A stretch of DNA of 64,000 nt from Kocuria sp. TGY1127_2 (GCF_013394385.1 NZ_AP022834.1:1240001-1304000); one strand, 5' to 3'. Numbered from the stretch's first letter, positions 46,910-56,969 are shown. The notes: a model not told the origin generated them from the sequence alone. A program made the numbers and translations.

Positions 46910-47575
46910 TTGACGAACCCGTCGCAGGCCGTTGCTACGGCCGCAGACTCGAAGCGCCGGCTCCCGTGGGGGAGCCGGCGCTTGGTCGTGGTGGCCCTAG
47001 TCATAGCCGTCCTGATCATGGTCCTCGTCCGAGGCTTGCTTCTCGAGGTCTTCTACATTCCCTCTGCTTCCATGGAGCCGACGCTCCAAGAACACGATCG
47101 TGTCGCAGTATGGCGTCCGGGCAGCAATCATCCGAATCGCGGCGACATCGTCGTCTTTGACGGAACCGGATCTCTTGCTCCTTACGACTCCGGCGCCAAT
47201 AAGCTCACGGACACTATTGGCGAAATCGGCTCGTGGCTCGGTGTCGGGACTCGTCAAGGCGTGTACGTCAAGAGAGTGATCGGTGTACCTGGTGATCACG
47301 TGCACTGTTGCGCGGCCGACGGCCGCATCACCGTCAACGGGCAACCCAAGGATGAGCCTTACATCATGCAGGGCGACGCACCATCCGGGACCAGATTCGA
47401 CGTCGTCGTGCCTGAGGGCAGGATGTGGGTCATGGGCGACCACCGCTCGGATTCCAACGATTCCAGGTCTTTGATTGCTGCCCCGGGCGGCGGTCTGATC
47501 AAGACGGACAAGATCATTGGGCGGCCCGTCGCCGTGATCTGGCCACTGAACCGGATATCCCAAATTGATCGCTGA
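46910..47575 (+). CDS. lepB: Signal peptidase I, first copy
   Basis: The 221-residue membrane protease has one N-terminal segment (VVVALVIAVLIMVLVRGLLL), the catalytic serine in PSASMEPTL, the lysine in YVKRVIGVPGD and the final box MGDHRSDSNDSR. It cuts signal peptides of exported proteins. The start is probably TTG 46910, five bases after rplS; no ATG or GTG fits before the membrane segment. Confidence 0.88.
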   Translation: MTNPSQAVATAADSKRRLPWGSRRLVVVALVIAVLIMVLVRGLLLEVFYIPSASMEPTLQEHDRVAVWRPGSNHPNRGDIVVFDGTGSLAPYDSGANKLTDTIGEIGSWLGVGTRQGVYVKRVIGVPGDHVHCCAADGRITVNGQPKDEPYIMQGDAPSGTRFDVVVPEGRMWVMGDHRSDSNDSRSLIAAPGGGLIKTDKIIGRPVAVIWPLNRISQIDR

Positions 47576-47634
47576 GCGCGAGGGCGGTCAGTAGACTAAA
47601 CCCAGACCATAGCAAGTGAGAGAAGGACACCTCT

Positions 47635-48423
47635 ATGACACCTGGCCAGCATTCCGCATCCGGTGAGCCCGCGGACGGATCCCCGGACTCGGTGCAACCT
47701 TCCTCCCATGCGGCACGGGACAAGAAGGGAAAAGAAGAACCCCAGGGCCTCTGGCCAAAGATCAAGGAAGTACTGCTGGTCATCGTCTATGCGTTGATCA
47801 TCGCTTTCATCGTCAAAACGTTCCTGATTCGCGGTTTCTACATCCCCTCGGGGTCCATGGAAAACACGTTGGAGCTCAACGACAGAATTTTCGTCAACGT
47901 CGCGGGAAACTACTTCAATGACCCCAAACGCGGCGACATCGTGGTCTTCAAGGACACACAGCACTGGATTCCGGAGAACCAGAACCCTGCGAGTACCAAT
48001 CCTGTGCGCGAGGCGCTGTCCTTCGTTGGGGTGCTTCCAGATTCGTCACAGAATTACCTCATCAAACGAGTCATCGGGCAAGGCGGTGATCACGTCAGCT
48101 GCTGCTCTTCCGATGGGAAGGTCGAGGTCAATGGAAAGCCTATTGACGAGTCCTCGTACCTCTATCCGGGAGCACAACCCTCGGATTTCCCGTTCGATGT
48201 GACTGTCCCGGATGGTGAGTACTTCGTCATGGGTGATCACCGTAATGCCTCGGCCGACTCTCGTTACCACATCCAAGAGGGCAATGAATTCGTGAAGAAG
48301 AAGGACATCGAAGGACGAGCATTCACGATCGCTTGGCCGGTGAGCCGCTGGACGTGGTTGTCTACCCCGGACGATGTCTTCAAAGACATCCCCAGTTCCG
48401 AGGCGAGCCACGGCGGCCAATGA
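47635..48423 (+). CDS. lepB: Signal peptidase I, second copy
   Basis: The 262-residue protease has one membrane segment (EVLLVIVYALIIAFIVKTFLI), the serine in PSGSMENTL, the lysine in LIKRVIGQGGD and MGDHRNASADSR. It is a second, longer signal peptidase in tandem with the first, 59 bases apart. Its stop overlaps rnhB. Confidence 0.92.
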   Translation: MTPGQHSASGEPADGSPDSVQPSSHAARDKKGKEEPQGLWPKIKEVLLVIVYALIIAFIVKTFLIRGFYIPSGSMENTLELNDRIFVNVAGNYFNDPKRGDIVVFKDTQHWIPENQNPASTNPVREALSFVGVLPDSSQNYLIKRVIGQGGDHVSCCSSDGKVEVNGKPIDESSYLYPGAQPSDFPFDVTVPDGEYFVMGDHRNASADSRYHIQEGNEFVKKKDIEGRAFTIAWPVSRWTWLSTPDDVFKDIPSSEASHGGQ

Positions 48424-49184
48424 TGACCACGAAAAAGACGTCAGCTTACGCTGAGGGCGCCGACCTCAGTGTTGAACGACGTCTTTTTGGTCAGGGGCAC
48501 CTCGGCGTCATCGGGATGGACGAGGTCGGGCGCGGCTCACTGGCCGGTCCCGTGACCGTTGGTGCCTCGTGGGTCCCTGCTGATGCGGTGCTGGAAGTCC
48601 CGGGCCTCACGGACAGCAAGGTGCTCAGCGCCCCGAGGCGTGAAGCGATGGTCCCTGCTATCAGGTCGTGGATTCATGTTGAGACTGGATCGTCTTCACC
48701 CGAGGAAATCGACGCGCTCGGTATGACACAGGCGTTGCGGCTCGCGGGTTTACGCGCGATGAACAAGGTGGCCCTCGCCGTCGGTGAGGACCGTATGAAC
48801 TCTTCGGCCGTACTGTTGGACGGAAAACACGACTGGTTGACTCGTGTGGCGGATCTGCTGTCCTTGACGGAGCCGGATCCCGTGACTGAGCGCATGGACG
48901 GCGCCGTCGGGTGGGAATTGCCAGTGACAATGCAGGTCAAGGGTGATTACCGGTGCGCGAGCATTGCCGCGGCGAGTGTGGTTGCCAAGGTCGAGCGTGA
49001 TTCGGTGATGCAGTCGCTGGCGCTGAAGTATCCCGCCTACGGTTGGGAGGGGAACAAGGGTTATGGCTCTTCGTCTCATCGTGCGGCCCTGGACGCCGAT
49101 GGTCCGTGTGCGCTGCATCGTCTCTCGTGGTCTTTGGGCGTGTCGTCGGAGCAGTTGCGGGCGGCCTGGGGCAGCCGAGGCTGA
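48420..49184 (+). CDS. rnhB: Ribonuclease HII
   Basis: The 254-residue enzyme has GMDEVGRGSLAGPVTVGA and the later DYRCASIAAASVVAKVERD with metal-binding acids. It removes RNA from RNA-DNA hybrids and misplaced ribonucleotides. The start ATG 48420 overlaps the lepB stop; ATG 48423 is next. Confidence 0.92.
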   Translation: MMTTKKTSAYAEGADLSVERRLFGQGHLGVIGMDEVGRGSLAGPVTVGASWVPADAVLEVPGLTDSKVLSAPRREAMVPAIRSWIHVETGSSSPEEIDALGMTQALRLAGLRAMNKVALAVGEDRMNSSAVLLDGKHDWLTRVADLLSLTEPDPVTERMDGAVGWELPVTMQVKGDYRCASIAAASVVAKVERDSVMQSLALKYPAYGWEGNKGYGSSSHRAALDADGPCALHRLSWSLGVSSEQLRAAWGSRG

Positions 49185-49336
49185 CCCGGTTGTTCTTTCT
49201 TGGCGATCGTGTTGGATCGTCCACCGAAGTCTGGTTGCCATGAATGTGTGTGACTTCTCCACAGTTGTTTGATTCCGCCCCGAGTTGAGGATCCGCCGGG
49301 GTCTTGATGTCGCATCCTTTCTGTGGGAGGTAAGAC

Positions 49337-49708
49337 ATGGACGAACGGGCGAAGATCGGTCGGTGGGGCGAGGACCTTGCGGCGGCCGTCTTGGAAATTC
49401 GTGGTTGGAAAATTGTGGACAGGAACTGGCGTCCTGATCCACGTGAGACTTCTGTCCGAGGCGAATTGGACATCGTTGCATCGGATCGTGGGCGTTTGGT
49501 GATCTGCGAGGTCAAAACCCGTTCGTCACTGGAATTCGGACATCCTTTCGAGGCTATTGGTCCGGCCAAGACCAAAAAACTTTGCCTGCTGGGAAATTTG
49601 TGGGCTCGCGAAACAGGGATCTATCCGGGTGGTCTTCGCGTGGATGCTGTTTCGGTGGTGGGTGGCCCGCGGTGTTTCTCCCTGGAGCACAGGGAAGGCG
49701 TGATCTGA
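49337..49708 (+). CDS. yraN: UPF0102 protein YraN, endonuclease-like
   Basis: The 123-residue protein has a Holliday-junction-resolvase-like fold with GELDIVASDRGRLVICEVKTRSS, the D-ExK motif. Its role is unproven. Its stop overlaps the comM start (TGATG), so the pair is co-translated. Confidence 0.88.
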   Translation: MDERAKIGRWGEDLAAAVLEIRGWKIVDRNWRPDPRETSVRGELDIVASDRGRLVICEVKTRSSLEFGHPFEAIGPAKTKKLCLLGNLWARETGIYPGGLRVDAVSVVGGPRCFSLEHREGVI

Positions 49709-51243
49709 TGGGGTTCGCGCGTACCTTTTCGGTGGCTCTGTTAGGGCTGAGCGGCCACATGATTGAGGTTGAGGCCGATATCGGTCAGACTCTGCCTGCA
49801 TTTGTCCTGTTGGGCCTTCCCGATACTGCTCTCATGGAGTCCAGAGAACGTATCCGTTCTGCTGCCAAGAACTCCGGTATGCCTTTGGTCCCTCGAAAAA
49901 TCACGGTGAGTCTGACGCCTGCGACCTTGCCGAAGACCGGGTCTGCATTTGATCTGGCCATCGTGATGGCAACAGTCCAAGCCTCGGGGTACGCCCGTCC
50001 GACGGAGGAATACGTGTTCTTGGCCGAGCTGGGTCTGGACGGTTCGCTGCGTCCCGTGCCCGGGGTTTTTCCCGCGGTCAACGCCGCGGTAGGGGCGGGG
50101 TATCCACGTGTGGTGGTCGCATCGGAGAATCGCGCGGAAGCGGAGCTTGTTCCCGGTGCCCGGGTTTACTGTTTCGAAGCGTTAGCTGACGTTTTGGAAT
50201 GGTCGGGGGCCGAACCGTCCAAACTCGTGCGACCACCCGCCCGCCGGAGTCCCTTGGATCCTGCTGTGGAAGGCCACGTGACCCCGGATCTTTCCGATGT
50301 GCTCGGCCAGGAGCAGGGCCGTTGGGCCCTGGAGATAGCCGCGGCCGGCGGTCACCACCTGTCCATGGTCGGACCACCGGGTTCGGGAAAAACCATGCTG
50401 GCAGAGCGGTTGCCCGGCATCCTCCCGCGTTTGGACGCCGAGGCCTCGCTTGAGGTTACTGCCGTGCACTCGATTGGTTCGCAGAAGTCGCGCGTGAATC
50501 AACTGATCGTGGATCCCCCGTGGGAGGCTCCCCACCACACTGCCTCGTCGGCGGCGATCGTGGGCGGTGGCAACGGGATTCCTCAGCCGGGCGCGATTTC
50601 TCGCGCTCATCACGGAGTACTCTTCCTCGACGAAGCTCCCGAATTCAGGCGCGGTGTCCTCGATGCACTCCGGCAACCCTTGGAATCCGGATGGGTCACA
50701 ATAGATCGGGCGAGGGCGAGCGCTCATTACCCCGCGAAGTTCCAACTCGTTGTTGCGGCCAATCCGTGCCCCTGCGGCCGATCCAGTGGGATGGCGGACC
50801 GGTGCACGTGTTCGTCACGGGAACGTCGAACATATTTGTCGAAGCTTTCGGGACCTTTGGCGGATCGGATCGACATGCATATCACGATCCCCAAATTGTC
50901 CTCAGCGGATATTGCCGCTCGTGGCCCGGCCGAGGGGTCGGCAGAGGTTCTTGCGCGGGTTGTCCGAGCGCGACAGGCGGCCCGTGAGCGACTTGGACCG
51001 CTCGGGATTTCAACCAACGCGCAACTGCGCGGGAGGCACCTTCGTCATCAGCTCAGGTTGTCGCCGAAGGTCTTAGGCTCCTTGACCCGTTTGCTGGATC
51101 GGGGAGACGTAACCCTCCGCGGATGCGACCGTATCCAGCGTGTCGCGTGGAGTCTCGCCGATCTGGCCGGCGTGGGATCCCCACGAATCGAGGACATCGA
51201 TGCGGCAATCGGGCTCCGGATCGGCTCCGGGGCGAAGTTCTAA
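49708..51243 (+). CDS. comM: Mg-chelatase-like ATPase ComM/YifB
   Basis: The 511-residue protein has an N-terminal Lon-like domain (LGLPDTALMESRERIRSAAKNSG), Walker A GPPGSGKT, Walker B VLFLDEAPEF and a zinc-binding NPCPCGRSSGMADRCTCSS. ComM-type helicases drive branch migration in DNA uptake. It sits between yraN and dprA. Confidence 0.93.
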   Translation: MGFARTFSVALLGLSGHMIEVEADIGQTLPAFVLLGLPDTALMESRERIRSAAKNSGMPLVPRKITVSLTPATLPKTGSAFDLAIVMATVQASGYARPTEEYVFLAELGLDGSLRPVPGVFPAVNAAVGAGYPRVVVASENRAEAELVPGARVYCFEALADVLEWSGAEPSKLVRPPARRSPLDPAVEGHVTPDLSDVLGQEQGRWALEIAAAGGHHLSMVGPPGSGKTMLAERLPGILPRLDAEASLEVTAVHSIGSQKSRVNQLIVDPPWEAPHHTASSAAIVGGGNGIPQPGAISRAHHGVLFLDEAPEFRRGVLDALRQPLESGWVTIDRARASAHYPAKFQLVVAANPCPCGRSSGMADRCTCSSRERRTYLSKLSGPLADRIDMHITIPKLSSADIAARGPAEGSAEVLARVVRARQAARERLGPLGISTNAQLRGRHLRHQLRLSPKVLGSLTRLLDRGDVTLRGCDRIQRVAWSLADLAGVGSPRIEDIDAAIGLRIGSGAKF

Positions 51244-51273
51244 AAGAGCGTGTTCGAGAGAGGAAAAGGAACT

Positions 51274-52575
51274 ATGCATGACCGGACACCTGGGCGCCAT
51301 GCCGAAGTGGATACAGCACGGCCGAAAACACACGATCGGGACCGGCAAATGCGAAACGCGCGAATACAGCTGATGCATATTTTCGAGCCGCAAGATTGGG
51401 CTGGCATGACACTGATCGAGAGCCTAGGTGCCGACAACGCGTACCGGATCGTGGCAGAGAGGAGAGGACTGACAGAGGAGGAACTCGCCTCGATCGAGGC
51501 GAGTTCACCCGAAAGAATGGGCTCCGTCACGGGAAACAATTTTCTCAACGCGAGACGCCGATGGGCCAGCCGAGCTCCGCTCGAAGACCCCGAGATACTG
51601 GAGCGGACCATGAACAGGCATGGTGCATGGCTGGCAACTCCGGAAGACGAAGACTGGCCGGAGGATCTGCGGAATCTCGGTCCTCTGCAGCCCATAGGCC
51701 TGTGGGGGCTCGGCGACCGGATCGGCCTGAACCGTCCGGCGGAATCGAACGTCGCGTTCGTGGGTTGTCGAGACTCCACTCCGTACGGCAATTCCGTCAC
51801 GTCGCATCTCGCGGGTGATCTCGCCGCGGAAGGATACGGGATCCTTTCGGGGGCCGCATTCGGGATTGACGCGGCCGCGCACAAAGCCGCGATGACGACG
51901 GCCACCAACCGCCCCAGTACTGTGGCCTTTCTGGCCTGCGGGATAGATCGGTCCTATCCGCGGGCGCACGAGGGCCTCCTCCGCGACATAGCTGAGAGCG
52001 GCCTCGTGCTAACTGAGGTCAATCCAGGTTGCAGCCCTATGAGACATCGCTTCCTTCAACGCAACAGACTGATAGCGGCCATGTCGACCCTGGTCCTGGT
52101 GGTCGAGGCCAGATGGCGTTCCGGAGCCCTTAACACCGCTCATCATGCCTCGGATATGGGACGTCCCGTCGCAACGGTTCCAGGCTCAGTTTTCAGCGCC
52201 CAGTCTGCTGGATGCCACCGGCTGCTGAAAGAGACTCCCGCTTACATCGTGACCTCAACGGAGGATGTCAGGCAATTGCTGCCTGCTTCCTCGCCCCCGA
52301 CAGGAGATGGGGGAGCACCGCCGGTTCGTGCTCTCCCCGGTGAGGCGTCGGACTTCATCGCTTCCAGTGCGAGTGACACGCATTGCGACCTGACCCAAGT
52401 ACAACAATTGGTTCGGGATGCATTGCCCTTCGGGCATCCCGTGCGGCCGGAAAGACTATGTGCGGCAGCAGGCCTCGACATTCGAGACGTCATTCCTGCC
52501 CTGGCGCAGTTGGAGAGTAAAGGCATGGCGGAGAACGTGGAAGGGCTGTGGAGATGCGCGCGAGTCCAGTCATGA
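51274..52575 (+). CDS. dprA: DNA processing protein DprA
   Basis: The 433-residue protein has a Rossmann-fold core: FVGCRDSTPYG, LSGAAFGIDAAAHKAA, ACGIDRSYPRAH and RFLQRNRLIAAMS. A C-terminal winged helix (DLTQVQQLVRDAL, VIPALAQLESKG) ends it. It loads RecA on single-stranded DNA. ATG 51274 has AAAAGGAAC in front. Confidence 0.93.
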   Translation: MHDRTPGRHAEVDTARPKTHDRDRQMRNARIQLMHIFEPQDWAGMTLIESLGADNAYRIVAERRGLTEEELASIEASSPERMGSVTGNNFLNARRRWASRAPLEDPEILERTMNRHGAWLATPEDEDWPEDLRNLGPLQPIGLWGLGDRIGLNRPAESNVAFVGCRDSTPYGNSVTSHLAGDLAAEGYGILSGAAFGIDAAAHKAAMTTATNRPSTVAFLACGIDRSYPRAHEGLLRDIAESGLVLTEVNPGCSPMRHRFLQRNRLIAAMSTLVLVVEARWRSGALNTAHHASDMGRPVATVPGSVFSAQSAGCHRLLKETPAYIVTSTEDVRQLLPASSPPTGDGGAPPVRALPGEASDFIASSASDTHCDLTQVQQLVRDALPFGHPVRPERLCAAAGLDIRDVIPALAQLESKGMAENVEGLWRCARVQS

Positions 52576-52679
52576 GCTCGGTGTCGGAACGACGCCTCGT
52601 CATTGCTTCCGAAGCGGGTGGGTACAGTAGTTCAAGCCCCCTGGGTTCATTTCCACCAACTGGCGAGGAGAATGGCGAC

Positions 52680-53528
52680 ATGTCCGAAAGCAGCAGCGAT
52701 CAGCCGGTGCGTATTCACGTTACGGCGCAACGACGCGCCGACGACATAGAGTCTTCCCTCAGCCGTAAAGGCATTCAGGTCTTTCACTGCCCGTCGATCA
52801 TCACCACTCCCGTCTTGGAAGACGAGGACCTACCGGGCATTACCCGGAGAATCATCGAGTCCCCGCCCGATCTGGTCATTGTGACCACGGGCGTGGGGTT
52901 GAGAGGGTGGTTGGCCGCTGCAGATCAGGCCGGCCTCAAAGAGCCTCTCCTGGGTGCCCTGCGTGGGGCACGTTTTTTGGCTCGGGGCGCCAAAGCCAAC
53001 GGAGCGATCCTCGCCGAGGGGCTGAACGTGGAGTGGGTATCCCAGAAGGAAACGGCGGACGATGTGGCTCGTTATCTTGAGGGGGAGGACCTCACCGGAA
53101 CAAAGGCCGTCGTCCAGCACCACGGCATGGGTGCCGACGGTCTCGACGATGTCGTACGTTCCCTGGGAGCCGAGGTCACGCCCGTCGTCACGTACAAGTA
53201 CGCGGAATCCGCAGATTCCGACGCCATCCGCCGAAGCATCATCGACGCGACCACGGGCGAACGGGTCGGCGTGCTGTTTACCTCAGCAGGGGGAGCAGAG
53301 GCGTGGATGCGACACGTCTCTGCTCAGGAGCGAGAGGCTTTGCGTCGCCTTTCGGCGGACGCCACGACGGGCCTTTTCGCCGTCGGATCAGTCACGGCAC
53401 AGCCGCTCCTGGATGCGGGTCTGACAGCGATCGTCCCGCAAAGGTTTCGACTCGGAGCGCTCTTGAAGCGTGTCGCCATGTGGGCAGAATCTTTCCCCGA
53501 GGCCTCTTTGGGGGAAACAACGTCGTGA
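52680..53528 (+). CDS. hemD: Uroporphyrinogen-III synthase
   Basis: The 282-residue protein has the two-domain HemD shape: VRIHVTAQRRADDIESSLSRKG, VTTGVGLRGWLAAA, ARGAKANGAILAEGL, and VGVLFTSAGGAEAWMRH and LFAVGSVTAQPLLDAGL at the end. It closes the linear tetrapyrrole to uroporphyrinogen III for heme. ATG 52680 has GAGGAG in front. It overlaps the xerC start by 4 bases, an unusual place for a heme gene. Confidence 0.85.
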   Translation: MSESSSDQPVRIHVTAQRRADDIESSLSRKGIQVFHCPSIITTPVLEDEDLPGITRRIIESPPDLVIVTTGVGLRGWLAAADQAGLKEPLLGALRGARFLARGAKANGAILAEGLNVEWVSQKETADDVARYLEGEDLTGTKAVVQHHGMGADGLDDVVRSLGAEVTPVVTYKYAESADSDAIRRSIIDATTGERVGVLFTSAGGAEAWMRHVSAQEREALRRLSADATTGLFAVGSVTAQPLLDAGLTAIVPQRFRLGALLKRVAMWAESFPEASLGETTS

Positions 53529-54475
53529 AAAAACGAGAAGCCAGTCCGCGCACACGTGAGCTCGGAGAGGAATTCGCACAAGCTTTGGGCGGATTCGAGA
53601 ATTACCTCGTGTATGAGAAAGCCCGTAGTCCTGAAACGGTTCGGGCCTATTCATCGGATCTGAAAGACCTGTTCCTATCGGTTCAAGAGGCCGGTGCGGA
53701 TTCGCTCGGGCAGATCGAGCTCGAGGAGCTTCGCAACTGGCTTGCGGAGGGGTACCAACGTGACGAAGCTCGAAGCACCATGGCTCGCAAAGCGTCCAGC
53801 GTTCGCTCCTTCTTCGCCTGGGCCGAGGGCCGAGGCATTGTCACGAACAACCCGGCGGCCCGGCTCAAATCGCCCCAAGGCCGAAGATCCCTCCCCAAGG
53901 TCCTGAGTGGGCAAGACATGAAGGAAATCCTGTCCCTTCTCGAACATGATCTCAAGCAAAGGCCGGGAAACCCTCATGTCCTTCGTACGATCGCCGTGGT
54001 CGAGCTGCTCTACAGTGCGGGTCTGCGAATTTCGGAATTATGCGGGCTGGACCTTTCGAGTATCAACGCGGAGCGCAGAACAATCACCGTGGTCGGCAAG
54101 GGCGATAAACAACGAACGGTACCCCTCGGGCTGCCCGCGATGAAATCTGTTGAGGCCTGGTTGGAGTCCGGTCGGACGCAATGGGTCAAGGGCGCTCAAA
54201 GCGCTCTGTTCGTAGGCACGAGAGGAACCCGTGCGGGGCAACGCCAGATTCGGGAGGACTTGAACGAGATCCTGGCGCGGGCCACGAGTACCGGCGCGTC
54301 GGGGGCACACGTCTTCCGACACACCGCGGCGACTCACATGGTTGACGGGGGTGCGGATATACGGGCAGTACAGGAAATGTTGGGCCATTCAACTCTTGCA
54401 ACAACCCAGATCTACACCCATGTCTCGGTCGACCGGCTCGCCAAGACCTACCGCAGGGCTCACCCCCGGGCGTAA
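53525..54475 (+). CDS. xerC: Tyrosine recombinase XerC
   Basis: The 316-residue recombinase has an N-terminal core-binding domain and catalytic residues: R in AGLRISELCGL, K in VGKGDKQR, HVFRH, and H/Y in LGHSTLATTQIYTHVS. It resolves chromosome dimers at dif with XerD. GTG 53525 overlaps hemD; it ends before DUF3145. Confidence 0.92.
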   Translation: MKKREASPRTRELGEEFAQALGGFENYLVYEKARSPETVRAYSSDLKDLFLSVQEAGADSLGQIELEELRNWLAEGYQRDEARSTMARKASSVRSFFAWAEGRGIVTNNPAARLKSPQGRRSLPKVLSGQDMKEILSLLEHDLKQRPGNPHVLRTIAVVELLYSAGLRISELCGLDLSSINAERRTITVVGKGDKQRTVPLGLPAMKSVEAWLESGRTQWVKGAQSALFVGTRGTRAGQRQIREDLNEILARATSTGASGAHVFRHTAATHMVDGGADIRAVQEMLGHSTLATTQIYTHVSVDRLAKTYRRAHPRA

Positions 54476-54657
54476 AAGAGGCAGGCCCACTGGCCGTCAC
54501 GAACACCGAGCCTGGGAATTCGCCGTTCATCTGCGACGGGGCTTTGTGCTCCGCACCATGATCGGGCACAATGGTGATCGTTGAGGAATGACTCATCAGA
54601 GCGAACCGCTAACAGATCGTAGGGGAAGACGTATCTGTCGATTACAGGGGAGCTACT

Positions 54658-55164
54658 GTGAGCATGATTCCGACTCAGGGGGTTCTGCACGTACACGCAG
54701 CCCCGAAAGCGTTGTGCCCTCATATTCGTTGGGCGCTAGAATCCGTGGCTGGTCAGTCAACGGATCTTCAGTGGTGTGACCAGACGGCTACCGTGGATCA
54801 GGTCCGGACGACCCTCGAATGGGAAGGGCCTCAGGGCACTGGCGCGCTGATAGCTTCGGCGCTTCGTCGTTTGAAGAACATCCGCTTCGAAGTCTTCGAA
54901 GACGCCAGCCCCGGAGCCGACGCAGGACGGTGGGCCTACACGCCGGAACTCGGTATCTTCTACGCGATGATTGATTCGACGGGCAATACCGTCATCACCG
55001 AGGATCGCGTGCGTTATGCCTACGAGGCCGCTCGCGGTGACGCCACAGCGCTCCTCCGCCAGTTCTCGCTGGCACTCGGTGAAGCATGGGATACCGAACT
55101 CGAACCGTTGCGTGCCTGCGCGACCGAACCTTCGAACGTCAGATATCTCCACCGAGTCGGCTGA
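54658..55164 (+). CDS. DUF3145 family protein
   Basis: The 168-residue protein matches the actinobacterial family DUF3145: GVLHVHAAPKALCPHIRWALE, LEWEGPQGTGALIASALRRLK and YEAARGDATALLRQFSLALGEAWDTELEPLRAC. Function is unknown. GTG 54658 has GGGGAG in front; ATG 54664 is an alternative. It faces fabF across a terminator. Confidence 0.87.
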   Translation: MSMIPTQGVLHVHAAPKALCPHIRWALESVAGQSTDLQWCDQTATVDQVRTTLEWEGPQGTGALIASALRRLKNIRFEVFEDASPGADAGRWAYTPELGIFYAMIDSTGNTVITEDRVRYAYEAARGDATALLRQFSLALGEAWDTELEPLRACATEPSNVRYLHRVG

Positions 55165-55236
55165 GACACGGTCTCTCGGCAGCCCACGGCCCCACAAACC
55201 CTAGACTTCCCGCGCCGCAACGCATCAAGGGACGAC

Positions 55237-55268
55237 GACGCCCGGACAGGTGATCCTGTCCGGGCGTC
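55237..55268 (+). terminator. Terminator after DUF3145
   Basis: A perfect 14-base stem (55237-55250 with 55255-55268) with loop TGAT, then CCTCGTCTTTATTT. It lies between two convergent units. Confidence 0.85.
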
Positions 55269-55323
55269 CTCGTCTTTATTTGAAAGCACCGGCCCGCCAG
55301 GGACCGGCCCTTGGACCGTCAGG

Positions 55324-56592
55324 TCAGTCCACCGTGCGGAATGCAGCAACCGAGTTGTGTCCGCCGAATCCGAACGACGTGGACAACGCCACGATCTCTC
55401 CGGCCGGCAAATCACGAGCATCCGTCACGACATCCAGGTCGATCTCAGGATCCTTGTTCTCGAGGTTGATGGTTGCAGGTGCCTTCCGGTCCTTCAACGC
55501 CATAACGGTCATGACCGCTTCGAGAGCTCCGGCAGCACCCAGAAGGTGTCCCGTCATGGACTTGGTCGCCGAAACCGCAATGTGGTCCGTGTGCGAACCC
55601 AAGGCCACATGCAGAGCGGTCGCTTCCGCGGGATCGCCCACCGGGGTCGACGTCGCGTGAGCGTTGACGTGCACTACGTCCTTCGGATCGATTTCGCCAG
55701 CCTTCAAGGCTTCGTCGATACTGCGCGCGGCTCCGGAACCTTCGGGATCATTGGCAGTGATGTGGTAGGCGTCCGAGGAAACACCGGTACCTGCCAGCTC
55801 GGCATATACGCGGGCCCCACGGGCCTTAGCGTGTTCTTCCGACTCCAGAATCAGTGCGGCCGACCCTTCGCCCATCACGAACCCGTCACGGTCAACATCG
55901 TACGGTCGTGACGCGCGTTCGGGGTCGTCGTTGCGCTTGGACAAAGCCTGCATCTTCGCGAAGGACGCCAAAGTCATGGGGTGGATCGCCGATTCGGTAC
56001 CTCCCGAGATGACGACGTCGGCCTTGCCGCTGCGAATCAGATCGAGCGCGACGTGCAAGGACTCGGTGCTGGAAGCACATGCCGAAACCACGGTTTGTGC
56101 CGCTGCGCGAGCTTTGTGATTCAGTGCGATGGCTGCCGAGGATCCGTTCGGCATCAGCATCGGGACCGTCATCGGCAGAATGCGCCGGGGACCACGCTCC
56201 CGGAGAGTGTCCCAGCTATTCAGCAAGGTCCACACGCCCCCGATTCCGGTACCGAAGGAGACCGCAAGCCGCTCGGGGTCGAGCTCTTCGGCTTCCTCGG
56301 CGTCCGAAGCGCTGAAACCAGCGTCCTGCCATGCCTGCCGTGCGGCGATGACAGCGAACTGGCCCGATGGGTCAAGGCGCTTGGACTCGACTTTGGAAAT
56401 GAATTCGGAATCTTCAACTGACTGGCTGACGCGACCCGCGATGTAAACGGGCAGATCGTACTGCGAAACCCAGTCCTCGGTGATGGCCTTGATGCCGGAG
56501 ACACCCTGAAGGGCGTTCTCCCACGTCTCGGATACGGTCCCGCCAATGGGACTGAACGCCCCAAGGCCAGTGACTACTACTTTCTGACTCAT
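55324..56592 (-). CDS. fabF: Beta-ketoacyl-ACP synthase II
   Basis: The 422-residue condensing enzyme has the active cysteine in SACASSTES, HATSTPVGD and KSMTGHLLGAAG (two histidines), and GFGGHNSV. It extends fatty acid chains. It is the last gene of fabD-fabH-acpP-fabF. Confidence 0.95.
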   Translation of the reverse strand: MSQKVVVTGLGAFSPIGGTVSETWENALQGVSGIKAITEDWVSQYDLPVYIAGRVSQSVEDSEFISKVESKRLDPSGQFAVIAARQAWQDAGFSASDAEEAEELDPERLAVSFGTGIGGVWTLLNSWDTLRERGPRRILPMTVPMLMPNGSSAAIALNHKARAAAQTVVSACASSTESLHVALDLIRSGKADVVISGGTESAIHPMTLASFAKMQALSKRNDDPERASRPYDVDRDGFVMGEGSAALILESEEHAKARGARVYAELAGTGVSSDAYHITANDPEGSGAARSIDEALKAGEIDPKDVVHVNAHATSTPVGDPAEATALHVALGSHTDHIAVSATKSMTGHLLGAAGALEAVMTVMALKDRKAPATINLENKDPEIDLDVVTDARDLPAGEIVALSTSFGFGGHNSVAAFRTVD

Positions 56593-56685
56593 CTCACGTC
56601 TTTCTTATCTCCGCCCGTGGATTCGGGGCATGGTCCGCACCGGACGACCTATCCGTGGGCGGGGGTAACACTTGGGGAGAAGCCA

Positions 56686-56712
56686 GGGCGCGGCACCCGA
56701 GGCACCGCGCCC
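56686..56712 (-). repeat. Hairpin between acpP and fabF
   Basis: GGGCGCGG (56686-56693) and CCGCGCCC (56705-56712) form an 8-base stem; no T-tract. It may tune fabF relative to acpP, which needs more protein. Confidence 0.4.
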
Positions 56713-56726
56713 GTACCCAACAACTC

Positions 56727-56969
56727 CTAGGAAGCGTTGGCGATGAAATCGACTGCGTCGCCCACAGTGGTCAAGTTCTTGACCTCTTCGTCCGGAATGG
56801 TCACGCCGAACTTCTCTTCGGCGTTGACGACGATGGTCATCATCGAGATCGAATCGATATCGAGGTCCTCGGTGAAGGACTTCTCGAGCTGAACGTCCGC
56901 GGTCTCGACGCCCGTCTCTTCGTTGACGATCTCGGCCAGGCCGGAGAGGATCTCGTTCTTGTCAGCCAT
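56727..56969 (-). CDS. acpP: Acyl carrier protein
   Basis: The 80-residue acidic helical protein has the phosphopantetheine serine in DLDIDSISMM. It carries the growing chain. A hairpin separates it from fabF. Confidence 0.95.
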   Translation of the reverse strand: MADKNEILSGLAEIVNEETGVETADVQLEKSFTEDLDIDSISMMTIVVNAEEKFGVTIPDEEVKNLTTVGDAVDFIANAS

